Assembly: GCA_964566765.1 (NCBI GenBank)
Contig: CAZMJI010000005.1
Span: 1-34,737 of the forward strand
Length of the DNA: 34,737 nt
Direction: 5' to 3'
Source: Thioglobus_B sp964566765
Lineage (GTDB): Bacteria > Pseudomonadota > Gammaproteobacteria > PS1 > Pseudothioglobaceae
Of this stretch, positions 1 through 7,750 are shown piece after piece. The notes under the pieces are model-generated. The model was not told where the DNA came from, ran no database searches, and worked only from the letters and a program-made list of their open reading frames with translations. The translations under genes were made by a program, and so were the position numbers. How positions within the stretch are numbered: the first letter of the stretch is position 1; the number at the start of each line of letters is the position of its first letter.

Positions 1-1
1 A

Positions 2-937
2 TTAACCGTACTTATCATCAAAGTTTTCCAGGAAGTCTTCAACCGAGATATAGTGATTGCCATCACAGGAAAAACTCAGGCCAATGGTGGCATTCATAAT
101 GTTTAGACTGCCGGTTTTTAGATACAAATTCTCATCCATAAAACGCATGTATTTAAATTTCTCAAACACCTCAACCACCTGCTCAGGGGTGACCTTGGCA
201 TCAGCCGGATAAGGCTTTTTGGGATAGAGCAAGAAAATGTTTGGACTGGTAATCTCATCCAACACATGAACATGATAGCTATACGGATTCTCATGGGTCC
301 AAATGGTTGCTCTAGAAGAGGCATAGTGTAGTTTTAAGTGAAATACCCCGAGCTCGCACAACAGCTCGGTGGCAATGGTATGCACGGTATCAACCGCCTG
401 ATCCATGGCCGAATCCACCCGATGTTGATTAAACAAATTGGAGCGAATCTCCGGATCGCCCTTAATCTGACGCCAGTCCTCAAGATCCAAGTCCTGTTTA
501 GGCAGTGGCAGTTTTTCCAGATCTAGATCAAACACCAAGATGGCAATGGTTTCCTTGTTGTGGCAGATGGTGTGGGCTACACTCACACAGGGTTTCAGCG
601 TCGCGGTGGAAATGTAAGCGTCCGAAATATAGATCGGATGATCGTTATCAATGGTATTAATAAACGGTCGACTGGATAGGTCTTGACCTTGGTAGCCAGG
701 TGCAATCTTATCATTATAGATGTTAGAGCTTAACTGAACGCCCGAGGCATCCAACACATAAGCCAGATTCACATAAGAATGATTCTGCACATAGGAAAAC
801 AGCAGTTGATCCAACTTGTCTGTACTGGCACAACTGTCTAAACACTCGTCACATTCACGAGAAAACTCCAATAGACCCTCACCCAATTGGTCGGTTAGAA
901 AATCTTTTTGTTCAACAATTAACTCTGAAATTTGCAT
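2..937 (-). CDS. Soluble PDC/Cache sensor-like protein
   Basis: The product has 311 residues from the ATG at 937. An in-frame ATG at 982 would add 15 residues, but it lies inside a terminator hairpin, so I prefer 937. The N-terminal half has the look of a PDC/Cache ligand-sensing fold: NLAYVLDASG at about residues 57-66, DLSSRPFI at 86-93, a Ser-Asp-Ala-Tyr stretch, and a closing strand AILVFDLDL at 132-140. Cache domains normally sit outside the membrane in chemoreceptors and kinases. Here I see no signal peptide, no membrane segment and no recognisable output domain, so it should be cytoplasmic. A CxxCxxxC cluster (residues 29-36) precedes the domain and could bind metal. The C-terminal half is unrecognised. 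A promoter, short leader and terminator lie immediately upstream. The fold call is moderate; the function is unknown. Confidence 0.75.
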   Translation of the reverse strand: MQISELIVEQKDFLTDQLGEGLLEFSRECDECLDSCASTDKLDQLLFSYVQNHSYVNLAYVLDASGVQLSSNIYNDKIAPGYQGQDLSSRPFINTIDNDHPIYISDAYISTATLKPCVSVAHTICHNKETIAILVFDLDLEKLPLPKQDLDLEDWRQIKGDPEIRSNLFNQHRVDSAMDQAVDTVHTIATELLCELGVFHLKLHYASSRATIWTHENPYSYHVHVLDEITSPNIFLLYPKKPYPADAKVTPEQVVEVFEKFKYMRFMDENLYLKTGSLNIMNATIGLSFSCDGNHYISVEDFLENFDDKYG

Positions 938-958
938 CCTGCAGTCCCATTGAATAAC

Positions 959-1002
959 AAAAAGGCCCGAGTCTTGCACCATTGGGTGTCAATACTCGGG
1001 CC
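959..1002 (-). terminator. Intrinsic terminator with long stem
   Basis: A perfect 9-bp inverted repeat, GGCCCGAGT (964-972) with ACTCGGGCC (994-1002), encloses an inner TTG/CACC - GGTG/CAA stem with one bulge. On the minus strand it is followed by TTTTT and then GTT (963-956). This is a textbook Rho-independent terminator reading leftward. It could end ligA transcription, end a short RNA started at about 1041, or act as an attenuator for the PDC gene whose ATG is at 937. Confidence 0.85.
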
Positions 1003-1041
1003 TCCCTACCCTGTCCGCCAACCCTCTTGGGCAGCAAACCG
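959..1041 (-). ncRNA. Candidate small RNA or attenuated leader
   Basis: A strong promoter (1048-1076) predicts a start near 1041, and the terminator ends near 959. This gives an RNA of about 80 nt between ligA and the PDC gene. Besides the terminator stem, a second hairpin CTGCC/GGCGG with a 10-nt loop can form near the 5' end, and a purine-rich linker containing GGACAGGGTAGGGAGG lies between them. I matched it to no riboswitch or sRNA family that I know. It may be a free small RNA or a leader controlling the PDC gene by termination. Confidence 0.45.
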
Positions 1042-1047
1042 TTTTCT

Positions 1048-1076
1048 ATTATAAGTAAGAAGCGCTCAGGTTTCAA
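1048..1076 (-). promoter_or_regulatory. Sigma-70 promoter for leader RNA/PDC gene
   Basis: Minus-strand TTGAAA (1076-1071), a 17-base spacer and TATAAT (1053-1048) give a near-consensus promoter. The -35 box overlaps the last codons of ligA, so it drives only what lies downstream: the short RNA and, with readthrough, the PDC gene. Confidence 0.7.
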
Positions 1077-3152
1077 TCATTTGTTGGTATTGCGCCTCAG
1101 TTAGAATCTCTACTTGATTGGCTTTGGCACTGGCCAACTTCTTCTCACCCACGTTCTCACCAATCACCAAATAATCGGTGTTTTTACTGACACTGGCTGC
1201 CACTTCAACACCCATTGACTTGGCGTGTTTTTTCATCAATTCCCTAGAAGACTGCATCTTGCCGGTAAATACCACTTTCTTGCCGGCCAATGGATGAGAA
1301 AATGCCGCCACTTCGCCAGCTAACTTGGTACGCTCCAAACTAAATCCTTGCTGGAACAGGGATTCGAATTCGTGCCTAATGTTGGACAACCCCTTAACAA
1401 TCGCCTGTGCTGTAAGCTCAGCAAAACCATCAATGGCTGCAATTTGCGCTTCAGTTAGCTCGAAAACCTTCGTCAAAGGATAGGCTTTTAATAAGTTCTC
1501 ACAATTGCCCTGCCCCAGACGATTAACACCAAATGCGGCCAAAAAACGCCAATCCTCAATCTGCTCACCAAGGGAACGATGACGCTGGGCAATCAGATTT
1601 TCACTGGTTTTATCGCCAAAGCCCATGGCTGTTAATTGTTGGTGGCTTAGTTGGTAAACCTCTGACACCTGTCGAATACCATGTTCGTAAAGCTTCTCAA
1701 TGGTGGCAATGCCAAATCCATCATTATTGGCCAACACCTTAAAGAAGTGCTCCATTCTGCCAATCACTTGCGCTGGGCACTGCTGATGGTTGGGGCAAAT
1801 TAAAAAGTCAGACTCCCAAACCAATGGTGTTTGGCAGCTTGGACAGGCCTGTGGAATCTCCACCAAACCCGGTTTTAAGACCTTGTTAATCTTAGGAATC
1901 ACCAAGCCTGAGCGTGTCAATTCAATCACACTATCGCACCCCAGTCCTTGCTCCTTAACCAGGCCATAATGGTGGCCAGTTGCTCGGTGAATGGTGGCAC
2001 CACTCAGTAGTGTTGGCTCCAGTTCAGCCACCGGGGTAATCTTACCAGTGCGGCCCACTTGCGGTGTGACNNNNNNNNNNNNNNNNNNNNNNNNNNNNNN
2101 NNNNNNNNNNNNNNNNNNNNNNNNNNNNNNNNNNNNNNNNNNNNNNNNNNNNNNNNNNNNNNNNNNNNNNGCTCCAGTTCAGCCACCGGGGTAATCTTAC
2201 CAGTGCGGCCCACTTGCGGTGTGACTGACAATACCCTGACTTGCGCCTTGTCTTTGTTTTCTTTAAAGGCAATTTGCCAACGATGGAACTTGCGATTGGC
2301 GCCCATATGGGTTTTTAGAAGGGTGTTGGTCACCTCAAATACCACGCCATCCACGTCAAAATCAACCGAGCTTAAGGACTGCTCAACAATCGCTTCAAAT
2401 GTCTCGGTCAACGCAGCAATAGAACCTGTCCAAGTGGGCAATTGTGCAAATGGAACAAACAGCGCTGCACCGGCTGCAATCGCCTCTTTGGCCTTATTGT
2501 CTAGGGCTTTTTCCTTGATTAGGCTGGCTTGGAAATTACGCGGGTATTCAAAATCTTCAGACAGATGTTGCTCAAAATAGCTCTTCTTCACCACAATCTC
2601 GCCCGGACCTTGGCCACGCTCGCTGTGATTAAACACTTGCAAGCCTCGATCAAACACGCGACTGATGTCACTGCCTTTTTTGCCGTCACCCCTGGTATAG
2701 AGCCGCTGACCATCATCGAAACCGGCAAAGCCGTCCAACTTCGGTGTGGCCTTAATCAGAATCTCATCAATCGACAAACCGATCTCAGTAGCAGCTTTTT
2801 GCAGGCGCTCTAGCCATTTGCTAACCTCTTCCCAAGAATAGGCCTTATCGGTTGAGAGCATGGCCTCAGGTAGGCGTACCTTATCTTCAGAAAAACCAGT
2901 GCCTTCTGGCTCAATGCTTTGCAGTAGTGGATGCTCAGGCAAGCGCTGTTTCAGCGCAGCCAGATAGACAAAGTCATAATCCTGATCGGAGATCAGCGGT
3001 TGACCGGCACGATAAGCCAGATTGGCCGCCTCGCAAAAGGCGCCAAGCTCCTCATCTGAAAGTTCATCAACCAATAGCTTTTGGTTGATGATGTGTTCGA
3101 TTTTCTCGGGTGACAGGGTCACTGTCGTCTTAGAACTGCTTGGCAATATCAC
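1066..3152 (-). CDS. ligA: NAD-dependent DNA ligase, divergent; interrupted by scaffold gap
   Basis: This enzyme seals DNA nicks with NAD+ as adenylate donor. The two halves (3152-2171 and 2015-1066) join into one frame of about 643 residues once the duplicated 55-bp ends around the N run are collapsed; typical LigA is about 670. The adenylation lysine lies in KLDG (K138), followed by RGDGKKGSDIS, then DVDGVVFEV and the OB-fold entry QVGRTGKITPVAEL. A four-Cys zinc motif (CPSC then CPNHQQC), helix-hairpin-helix repeats and a C-terminal BRCT domain follow. The usual NPRNAAAGSLRQ motif is replaced by YPRNFQASLIKEK, so this is a divergent member. The start is GTG 3152, overlapping the bamC end by 23 nt; GTG 3122 is an alternative that avoids the overlap. 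Confidence 0.85.
2016..2225. repeat. Identical 55-bp ends flanking assembly gap
   Basis: Bases 2016-2070 and 2171-2225 are identical over 55 bp and directly flank the N run. Both copies encode the same ligase segment (VGRTGKITPVAEL), which occurs once in the family. This is an unmerged contig overlap, not a biological repeat. Confidence 0.95.
2071..2170. other. Scaffold gap of 100 N
   Basis: Exactly 100 N bases, the conventional placeholder for a gap of unknown size. The flanking copies show that the true gap length is probably negative (a 55-bp overlap). Confidence 0.98.
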
Positions 3153-4266
3153 CTAGGAACTCATGACTAAAGTCAATCGTTGCTTGTTCGTTTTCTTCAG
3201 AGATGTCATTAAAGTAAACCTCGGTTGTCTGCTTGTCAACCTGCTTAACCAGAACCTGGAATGATTGACGAATGGCATCATCACCAAACATACGCGACCA
3301 AAGTCCCTTGTCCTCAGTTCGGGCCACTTGAATGTAGAAGCTACCCTCTTTCACGTCCTTGTCCTCAACATCAATATTTAACTGATCCAAGGCCCAACCC
3401 ACATTGTCCCAAGTGTCGTATTGATTGAGTGCAAACACCAGCTTGGCATAACCACCCACACCGCTTGCCAAAGTCACGGTGGTTTTTTGCTCTTCCTTGG
3501 CGGCTAGAATCTTTTCTCTGGCCTCAGCATGGTCACTACCCAAGAAGGTCATTAAACGGTACAACATCTCCGTCTCTAGATCCTCGTCCTTTTCACGAGC
3601 CTGCCAAATGGTGTTTTCATTATCACGACCCGCATTGGTAAGCACCTCTTCCATTGACATCAGAGATAAATAAACTTCAGAGCGCTGGCCATCATCGCTA
3701 GGCTCTACTCGAATGCGATACTTGTCTACAATCGGCAGTGCGTATCGGGCCGCCAAGGCCTTTTTAAACATGGAACGAATCACACCCAGGGATTGGTCTG
3801 GAATGTCCGGATAATTTTCTAAGAAATCGGTTTCGATCAAGCCAATTTTTTTATTGGTCTTTTTAATGGCAAAACCATGTGATTTAAAAAAGCTCTTAGA
3901 CAGATTCCAAACGTCTTCCGGCTTCTTGTCAACCAACAACCAGCGACGTTTGCCTTCGCGCTTAACCTCAATACTGGCCGGTGTTCTTAAAATATTGTTG
4001 GCTTCTTCAATCACCTTGTCTTTTTCAGAAAAGCTAATCGTGTCTTCTTGAACGTTATCCACATATTCGCTTAATTTAAAAGCGTTTTGTGCATTCGGCT
4101 TAGTCAAGTCCGGCGGAATCTCCAACGAGGTGACGGTTTTATTTGAGTAGTAGTTAATCTCGCGTTCACCTAGGCTAGGAGCCTTTTTTTCTTCTTCCTG
4201 ATCACCAAACGAGAAACAACCGGTTAGAGACAGTGACAAAAGCGCCAAACTCCATACTTTCAACAT
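3130..4266 (-). CDS. bamC: Outer membrane assembly lipoprotein BamC
   Basis: BamC (NlpB) is a lipoprotein of the BAM complex that folds and inserts beta-barrel proteins. The product has 378 residues, somewhat longer than the E. coli protein. A lipoprotein signal ends in the lipobox LTGC with the acylated cysteine at residue 17, followed by a charged, disordered stretch (EEEKKAPSL) and the EIPPDL element near residue 50, as in BamC's BamD-binding tail. Two helix-grip domains follow, one around RRWLLVDKKPEDVWN and one toward the C-terminus. It starts 1 nt after the dapA stop with a GGGGG ribosome site inside dapA, matching the dapA-bamC pair of E. coli. The end overlaps the predicted ligA start. 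Confidence 0.9.
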   Translation of the reverse strand: MLKVWSLALLSLSLTGCFSFGDQEEEKKAPSLGEREINYYSNKTVTSLEIPPDLTKPNAQNAFKLSEYVDNVQEDTISFSEKDKVIEEANNILRTPASIEVKREGKRRWLLVDKKPEDVWNLSKSFFKSHGFAIKKTNKKIGLIETDFLENYPDIPDQSLGVIRSMFKKALAARYALPIVDKYRIRVEPSDDGQRSEVYLSLMSMEEVLTNAGRDNENTIWQAREKDEDLETEMLYRLMTFLGSDHAEAREKILAAKEEQKTTVTLASGVGGYAKLVFALNQYDTWDNVGWALDQLNIDVEDKDVKEGSFYIQVARTEDKGLWSRMFGDDAIRQSFQVLVKQVDKQTTEVYFNDISEENEQATIDFSHEFLGDIAKQF

Positions 4267-4267
4267 A

Positions 4268-5158
4268 CTAGATTACCCCCAAATTAGCTAAATCATTTTC
4301 TAAGATTGGCTGCGCCTCAGCAGACAAGACCGTTAGTGGCAAGCGAATACCCGCGTCGCATTTGCCCATTTTATGCATCGCCCACTTCACTGGAATTGGA
4401 TTGGACTCAACAAACAAGTGGCTGTGCAAATCTTGCAGTGGCGCATTGATAGATTCGGCCAGTGCACGATCCTCGTTAAATGCCGCTTCATAGGCCTGTG
4501 CCAATTGTGCGGGCACCACATTCGCGCTGACCGAGATGCCACCATGGCCACCCATTAAAATAAACTCGATGGCGGTTGCATCATCACCACTATAGAGCAG
4601 GAAATCGTCAGGACACGAATCAATCAACTGTTGCGCAACCTTAAGATCACCCGTGGCATCTTTGACGCCGATAATATTGTTCACCGAACTAAGACGCACA
4701 ATGGTCTCAGGCAGCATATCCACCGCCGTACGCCCTGGCACATTATAGAGAATCTGATCAATCTCAACTGCCTCAGCAATGGCTTTGTAGTGCTGATACA
4801 AGCCCTCTTGAGTGGGCTTGTTGTAATAAGGCGTAACCAGTAGGCAAGCATCTGCACCAGCTGCTTTGGCTGCTTTCGTGAGTTCAATCGCCTCTGAGGT
4901 TGAGTTAGCGCCGGTGCCCGCAATCACGGGGATTCTGCCGCCAGAGAATTGGATGGTTCGACGAATCACCTCGATGTGTTCTGGCTGGTCTAAGGTGGCA
5001 CTCTCACCGGTGGTACCCATGGAGATAATGGCTTTGGTGCCAGCTTCAATATGAAATTCTACCAACGCCTCAAGTGCAGCAAAATCAACCGAGCCATTCT
5101 CATGCATCGGTGTGATCAAAGCCACCATGGAACCTGTTAGAGGATGATTAATACGCAT
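4268..5158 (-). CDS. dapA: 4-hydroxy-tetrahydrodipicolinate synthase
   Basis: DapA condenses pyruvate with aspartate semialdehyde, the first committed step to diaminopimelate and lysine. The product has 296 residues from ATG 5158; a TTG at 5170 would add four. Family landmarks are visible: the LTGSMVALITPM start, the GTTGES substrate loop, the catalytic tyrosine in LYNVPGRT and the Schiff-base lysine in IGVKDATGD, then YSGDDA. It forms a unit with bamC. A TATAAT at 5196-5191 without a good -35 box may be its promoter, placed just after the terminator that ends the amtB unit. dapE, a later step of the same pathway, lies elsewhere in the window (7.75-8.9 kb). Confidence 0.95.
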   Translation of the reverse strand: MRINHPLTGSMVALITPMHENGSVDFAALEALVEFHIEAGTKAIISMGTTGESATLDQPEHIEVIRRTIQFSGGRIPVIAGTGANSTSEAIELTKAAKAAGADACLLVTPYYNKPTQEGLYQHYKAIAEAVEIDQILYNVPGRTAVDMLPETIVRLSSVNNIIGVKDATGDLKVAQQLIDSCPDDFLLYSGDDATAIEFILMGGHGGISVSANVVPAQLAQAYEAAFNEDRALAESINAPLQDLHSHLFVESNPIPVKWAMHKMGKCDAGIRLPLTVLSAEAQPILENDLANLGVI

Positions 5159-5190
5159 TTGTTTGTACAAAGTCTAAATTCTATCTTGGA

Positions 5191-5219
5191 ATTATATACG
5201 AAAGCGTTTTTCTAGGCAT
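5191..5219 (-). promoter_or_regulatory. Possible dapA promoter
   Basis: A perfect TATAAT -10 box lies at 5196-5191 on the minus strand, about 33 bases before the dapA ATG. The hexamer 17 bases upstream (ATGCCT) is a poor -35 box, so this is a weak or activator-dependent candidate. Confidence 0.3.
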
Positions 5220-5260
5220 AAAAAAACCCGATAAAAACAAAGTCCTTAGCGGGTTTTTTT
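5218..5260. terminator. Bidirectional intrinsic terminator after amtB
   Basis: AAAAAACCCG (5221-5230) pairs with CGGGTTTTTT (from 5250), with an additional TAA/TTA pairing inside the loop and one mismatch. On the minus strand this sits 15 bases past the amtB stop and ends in a T run, closing the glnK-amtB transcript before dapA. Confidence 0.85.
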
Positions 5261-5274
5261 GAGCTTAGACTGAC

Positions 5275-6549
5275 TTACAAATCATAGCCCTTTTCTTCAT
5301 GAGACACAATGTCCAAGCCTTGTTGCTCTTCATCGTGATCAACACGTAGACCAGTGACTTTATCAACCAGTTTTAGAATCACGTAAGTCACAATCCAAGT
5401 GTAGGCAAAGGTTGCCACCACACCTGTGGCTTGCACACCCAACTGTGAGGCAATGGTCATGCCTTCAGCCAGACCTTGGCCGCTGAATAGGCCTAACTCA
5501 CTTGAGGCAAAGATACCCGCCAGTAGCGTACCTAGAATACCGCCAACACCGTGCACTGGGAAAACGTCTAATGAGTCATCAATCTTCAGCTTCTGCTTAA
5601 TCCAGATAACCGCATTAAAGCAAACCACACCGGCCAAGAAACCGATCACCAAAGCACCTGCTGGACCGACAAAGCCCGAAGCTGGGGTAATGGTACCCAA
5701 GCCAGCCACCATACCGGTGACCGTACCTAGTGCCGTCGGCTTGCCAAACTTAACCCATTCATAGAACATCCAAGTCATCGCACCGGTGGCCGCTGAAATG
5801 TGGGTCACCAACATCGCCATCGCTGCATCGCCATTGGCTGCTAAAGCCGAGCCGCCGTTAAAACCAAACCAGCCAACCCATAGCATGCCCGCACCGGTGA
5901 TGGTCATGGTCATGTTATGTGGTGGCATTGGTCTTTTTGGAAAACCATCGCGAGGCCCTAACATCATCGCAGCAACCAAGGCTGCCACACCTGCAGTGAC
6001 GTGAACCACGGTACCACCAGCAAAGTCTAGTAGGCCCATTTGACCTAACCAGCCGCCACCCCATACCCAGTGGGTAATTGGTGCATAAACCAAAATCAGC
6101 CAAATAGCACTAAATAGCAGTACGGCTGAGAACTTCATACGTTCGGCAAAACCACCCACAATTAGTGCTGGAGTAATAATCGCAAAGGTCATCTGGAACA
6201 AAGCGAACAAACTCTCAGGAATGTCGCCACTCATTGAGCCTTCCAGCACGCCAGAGAACATAAACTTAGACAAGTCACCGACGTAATCGCCGCCTTCACT
6301 AAAGGCGATTGAATAGCCAGCAACCAGCCATAAAATAGAAGCAATACCAGCAATGGCAAAACATTGCATCAGTACCGATAAGATATTTTTTGAACGCACC
6401 AAGCCGCCGTAGAATAGCGCTAGACCTGGTAGAGTCATAAACAGCACCAAGGCCGTTGAGGTTAGAATCCAAGCTGTGTTAGCGCCGTCCAAACCGTCGG
6501 CGAACGCAGCCATTGGCATAACTGCCAATAAAGCTAGTAATTTTTTCAT
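5275..6549 (-). CDS. amtB: Ammonium transporter AmtB
   Basis: Inner-membrane trimeric channel for ammonia/ammonium. The 424-residue product starts with a cleavable signal (MKKLLALLAV, cleavage likely after AFA at residue 17), as in E. coli AmtB. About eleven membrane helices follow. The conserved pore histidines are in VVHVTAGVAAL and FPVHGVGG, and the cytoplasmic tail is short and charged. It sits 20 bp behind glnK on the same strand; in this arrangement the P-II protein plugs the channel when nitrogen is plentiful. A terminator follows the stop. Confidence 0.95.
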   Translation of the reverse strand: MKKLLALLAVMPMAAFADGLDGANTAWILTSTALVLFMTLPGLALFYGGLVRSKNILSVLMQCFAIAGIASILWLVAGYSIAFSEGGDYVGDLSKFMFSGVLEGSMSGDIPESLFALFQMTFAIITPALIVGGFAERMKFSAVLLFSAIWLILVYAPITHWVWGGGWLGQMGLLDFAGGTVVHVTAGVAALVAAMMLGPRDGFPKRPMPPHNMTMTITGAGMLWVGWFGFNGGSALAANGDAAMAMLVTHISAATGAMTWMFYEWVKFGKPTALGTVTGMVAGLGTITPASGFVGPAGALVIGFLAGVVCFNAVIWIKQKLKIDDSLDVFPVHGVGGILGTLLAGIFASSELGLFSGQGLAEGMTIASQLGVQATGVVATFAYTWIVTYVILKLVDKVTGLRVDHDEEQQGLDIVSHEEKGYDL

Positions 6550-6569
6550 GATTGTCTCCTTAAAGATTT

Positions 6570-6908
6570 TTAAAGCGCGTCTTGATTCGTCTCACCGGTA
6601 CGGATACGAACCACTTTTTCTAGATTGGTGACAAAAATCTTGCCATCACCTACTTTGCCAGAATTGGCCACGCTAGAAATAGCCTCGATCACCTCATCCA
6701 GCTGACTGGCCGAGATGGCGATTTCTAGTTTAATCTTAGGTAGAAAATCAACCTGATATTCAGCACCACGGTAAAGCTCCGTATGCCCTTTTTGACGACC
6801 GAAACCTTTGACTTCGGTCACGGTAATGCCGGAAACGCCAAGTGCTGATAGTGCCTCTCTGACGTCATCCAATTTGTGCGGTCTTAAAATTGCCGTTACA
6901 AACTTCAT
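6570..6908 (-). CDS. glnK: Nitrogen regulatory protein P-II (GlnK type)
   Basis: A trimeric signal protein that binds ATP, ADP and 2-oxoglutarate, and controls AmtB and nitrogen enzymes. The product has 112 residues, the normal length. The T-loop carries the uridylylated tyrosine Y51 in ELYRGAEYQVDFLPK, and the C-terminal signature GKIFVTNLEKVVRIRTGE is present. Linkage to amtB argues for glnK rather than glnB. The ribosome site is AGGAGATAGTT before ATG 6908. The 150-bp leader holds a perfect 8-bp dyad just upstream of that site. I found no sigma-54 promoter with the required 10-base spacing. Confidence 0.93.
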   Translation of the reverse strand: MKFVTAILRPHKLDDVREALSALGVSGITVTEVKGFGRQKGHTELYRGAEYQVDFLPKIKLEIAISASQLDEVIEAISSVANSGKVGDGKIFVTNLEKVVRIRTGETNQDAL

Positions 6909-6927
6909 AACTATCTCCTTCGAAATA

Positions 6928-6948
6928 CTAAGTTGTTTACCAACTTAG
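6928..6948. promoter_or_regulatory. Perfect dyad upstream of glnK
   Basis: CTAAGTTG (6928-6935) and CAACTTAG (6941-6948) form a perfect 8-bp inverted repeat around a 5-base centre, a few bases upstream of the glnK Shine-Dalgarno. It could be a repressor or activator operator, or an mRNA hairpin beside the ribosome site. The binding factor is unknown. Confidence 0.45.
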
Positions 6949-7004
6949 ACGATGATAAAAACCCTTCATGGGAAACTTGTAAGCGACAATGCTTGATTTG
7001 AGAT

Positions 7005-7040
7005 GTTTTGCGCCTTTGCAAAACTTAAAGCGCCATTATA
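7005..7040 (-). promoter_or_regulatory. glnK leader: -10 box and second inverted repeat
   Basis: The trmD-glnK spacer has TATAAT on the minus strand at 7040-7035, with no convincing -35 box at 17 bases. Just downstream, GTTTTGC and GCAAAAC (7005-7024) form a 7-bp inverted repeat with a 6-base loop. No T run follows, so it is not a standard terminator. It may be part of the glnK control region. Confidence 0.3.
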
Positions 7041-7062
7041 TAAGAAAAAAACTTAATAAAAA

Positions 7063-7746
7063 TCAATCTTTTAGTGTTTCATCCAAATCTGGACGTTTTT
7101 TGCGTGTGCTTTCTAAGGCTTTCTCGGCTCGCCACTCATCAATCTTGGCTTGGTGACCACTGAGCAACACCTCGGGTACGCGATCACCGTCAACCTCTTC
7201 TGGTCGCGTATAGTGTGGATAGTCTAAAACTCCTTGAGAAAAGGAATCGTTTAGCGAGCCTGCATTGCCCAACACGCCAGGGATTTGTCTGGACACACTG
7301 TCAATCAACACCATCGCCGCCAACTCGCCGCCACTGAGTACGTAATCACCAATAGAGATTTCCTGATCCACATCGCGCTCAATCACGCGCTCATCCACAC
7401 CTTCGTAACGACCACACAATAGTGTGATGGCTGGCAACTCAGCCAGTTCTTTGGCCAATTGATGGGTCAGCGGCTCACCTTGTGGTGACAGATAAACAAC
7501 CCGAGTGTTGGTACTCGCTTGTTTGATTTGCTTTAGACAGTCTCGAATAGGCTCAACCTGCATGACCATGCCCGGTCCGCCGCCATACGGCTTATCATCC
7601 ACATTCTTATATTTGTTGCGACTGAAATCCCGCAACTGCCAGGTGTTAATGCTTAACAAATCAGCCTTCTCGGCACGCGCAATCACGCCCTCATCCTTGA
7701 TGGCGGAAAACATCTCGGGAAATAAGGTGATTACATCAAAGCGCAT
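7063..7746 (-). CDS. trmD: tRNA (guanine-N1)-methyltransferase TrmD
   Basis: Methylates G37 of tRNAs reading CNN and some other codons, preventing +1 frameshifts. The product has 227 residues, slightly shorter than the usual 240-255. SPOUT-family motifs are clear: PYGGGPGMV, the SAM-binding trefoil-knot segments LCGRYEGVDERV and SIGDYVLSGGELA, and the C-terminal PHYTRPEEVDG. It begins 4 nt after dapE and ends the tRNA-Leu-serB-ccm-dapE-trmD run. In most gammaproteobacteria trmD sits in rpsP-rimM-trmD-rplS; none of those neighbours is here. Confidence 0.95.
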   Translation of the reverse strand: MRFDVITLFPEMFSAIKDEGVIARAEKADLLSINTWQLRDFSRNKYKNVDDKPYGGGPGMVMQVEPIRDCLKQIKQASTNTRVVYLSPQGEPLTHQLAKELAELPAITLLCGRYEGVDERVIERDVDQEISIGDYVLSGGELAAMVLIDSVSRQIPGVLGNAGSLNDSFSQGVLDYPHYTRPEEVDGDRVPEVLLSGHQAKIDEWRAEKALESTRKKRPDLDETLKD

Positions 7747-7750
7747 CGGC

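Noticed and set aside
937..982. ATG at 982 as the start of the PDC gene
   Set aside because: It lies in the loop side of the terminator hairpin, upstream of the T run, and has no ribosome site; ATG 937 avoids this.
2016..2225. A true 55-bp tandem duplication in ligA
   Set aside because: The copies are identical, abut a round 100-N gap and encode a segment present once in LigA, so an unmerged contig overlap is simpler.
2059..2580. Open frame running through the N gap on the plus strand
   Set aside because: It exists only because N codons are read through; it is antisense to ligA.
7005..7040. Sigma-54 promoter for glnK (TGGCGC...TTTTGC)
   Set aside because: The spacing between GG and GC is 13 bases; sigma-54 needs 10.
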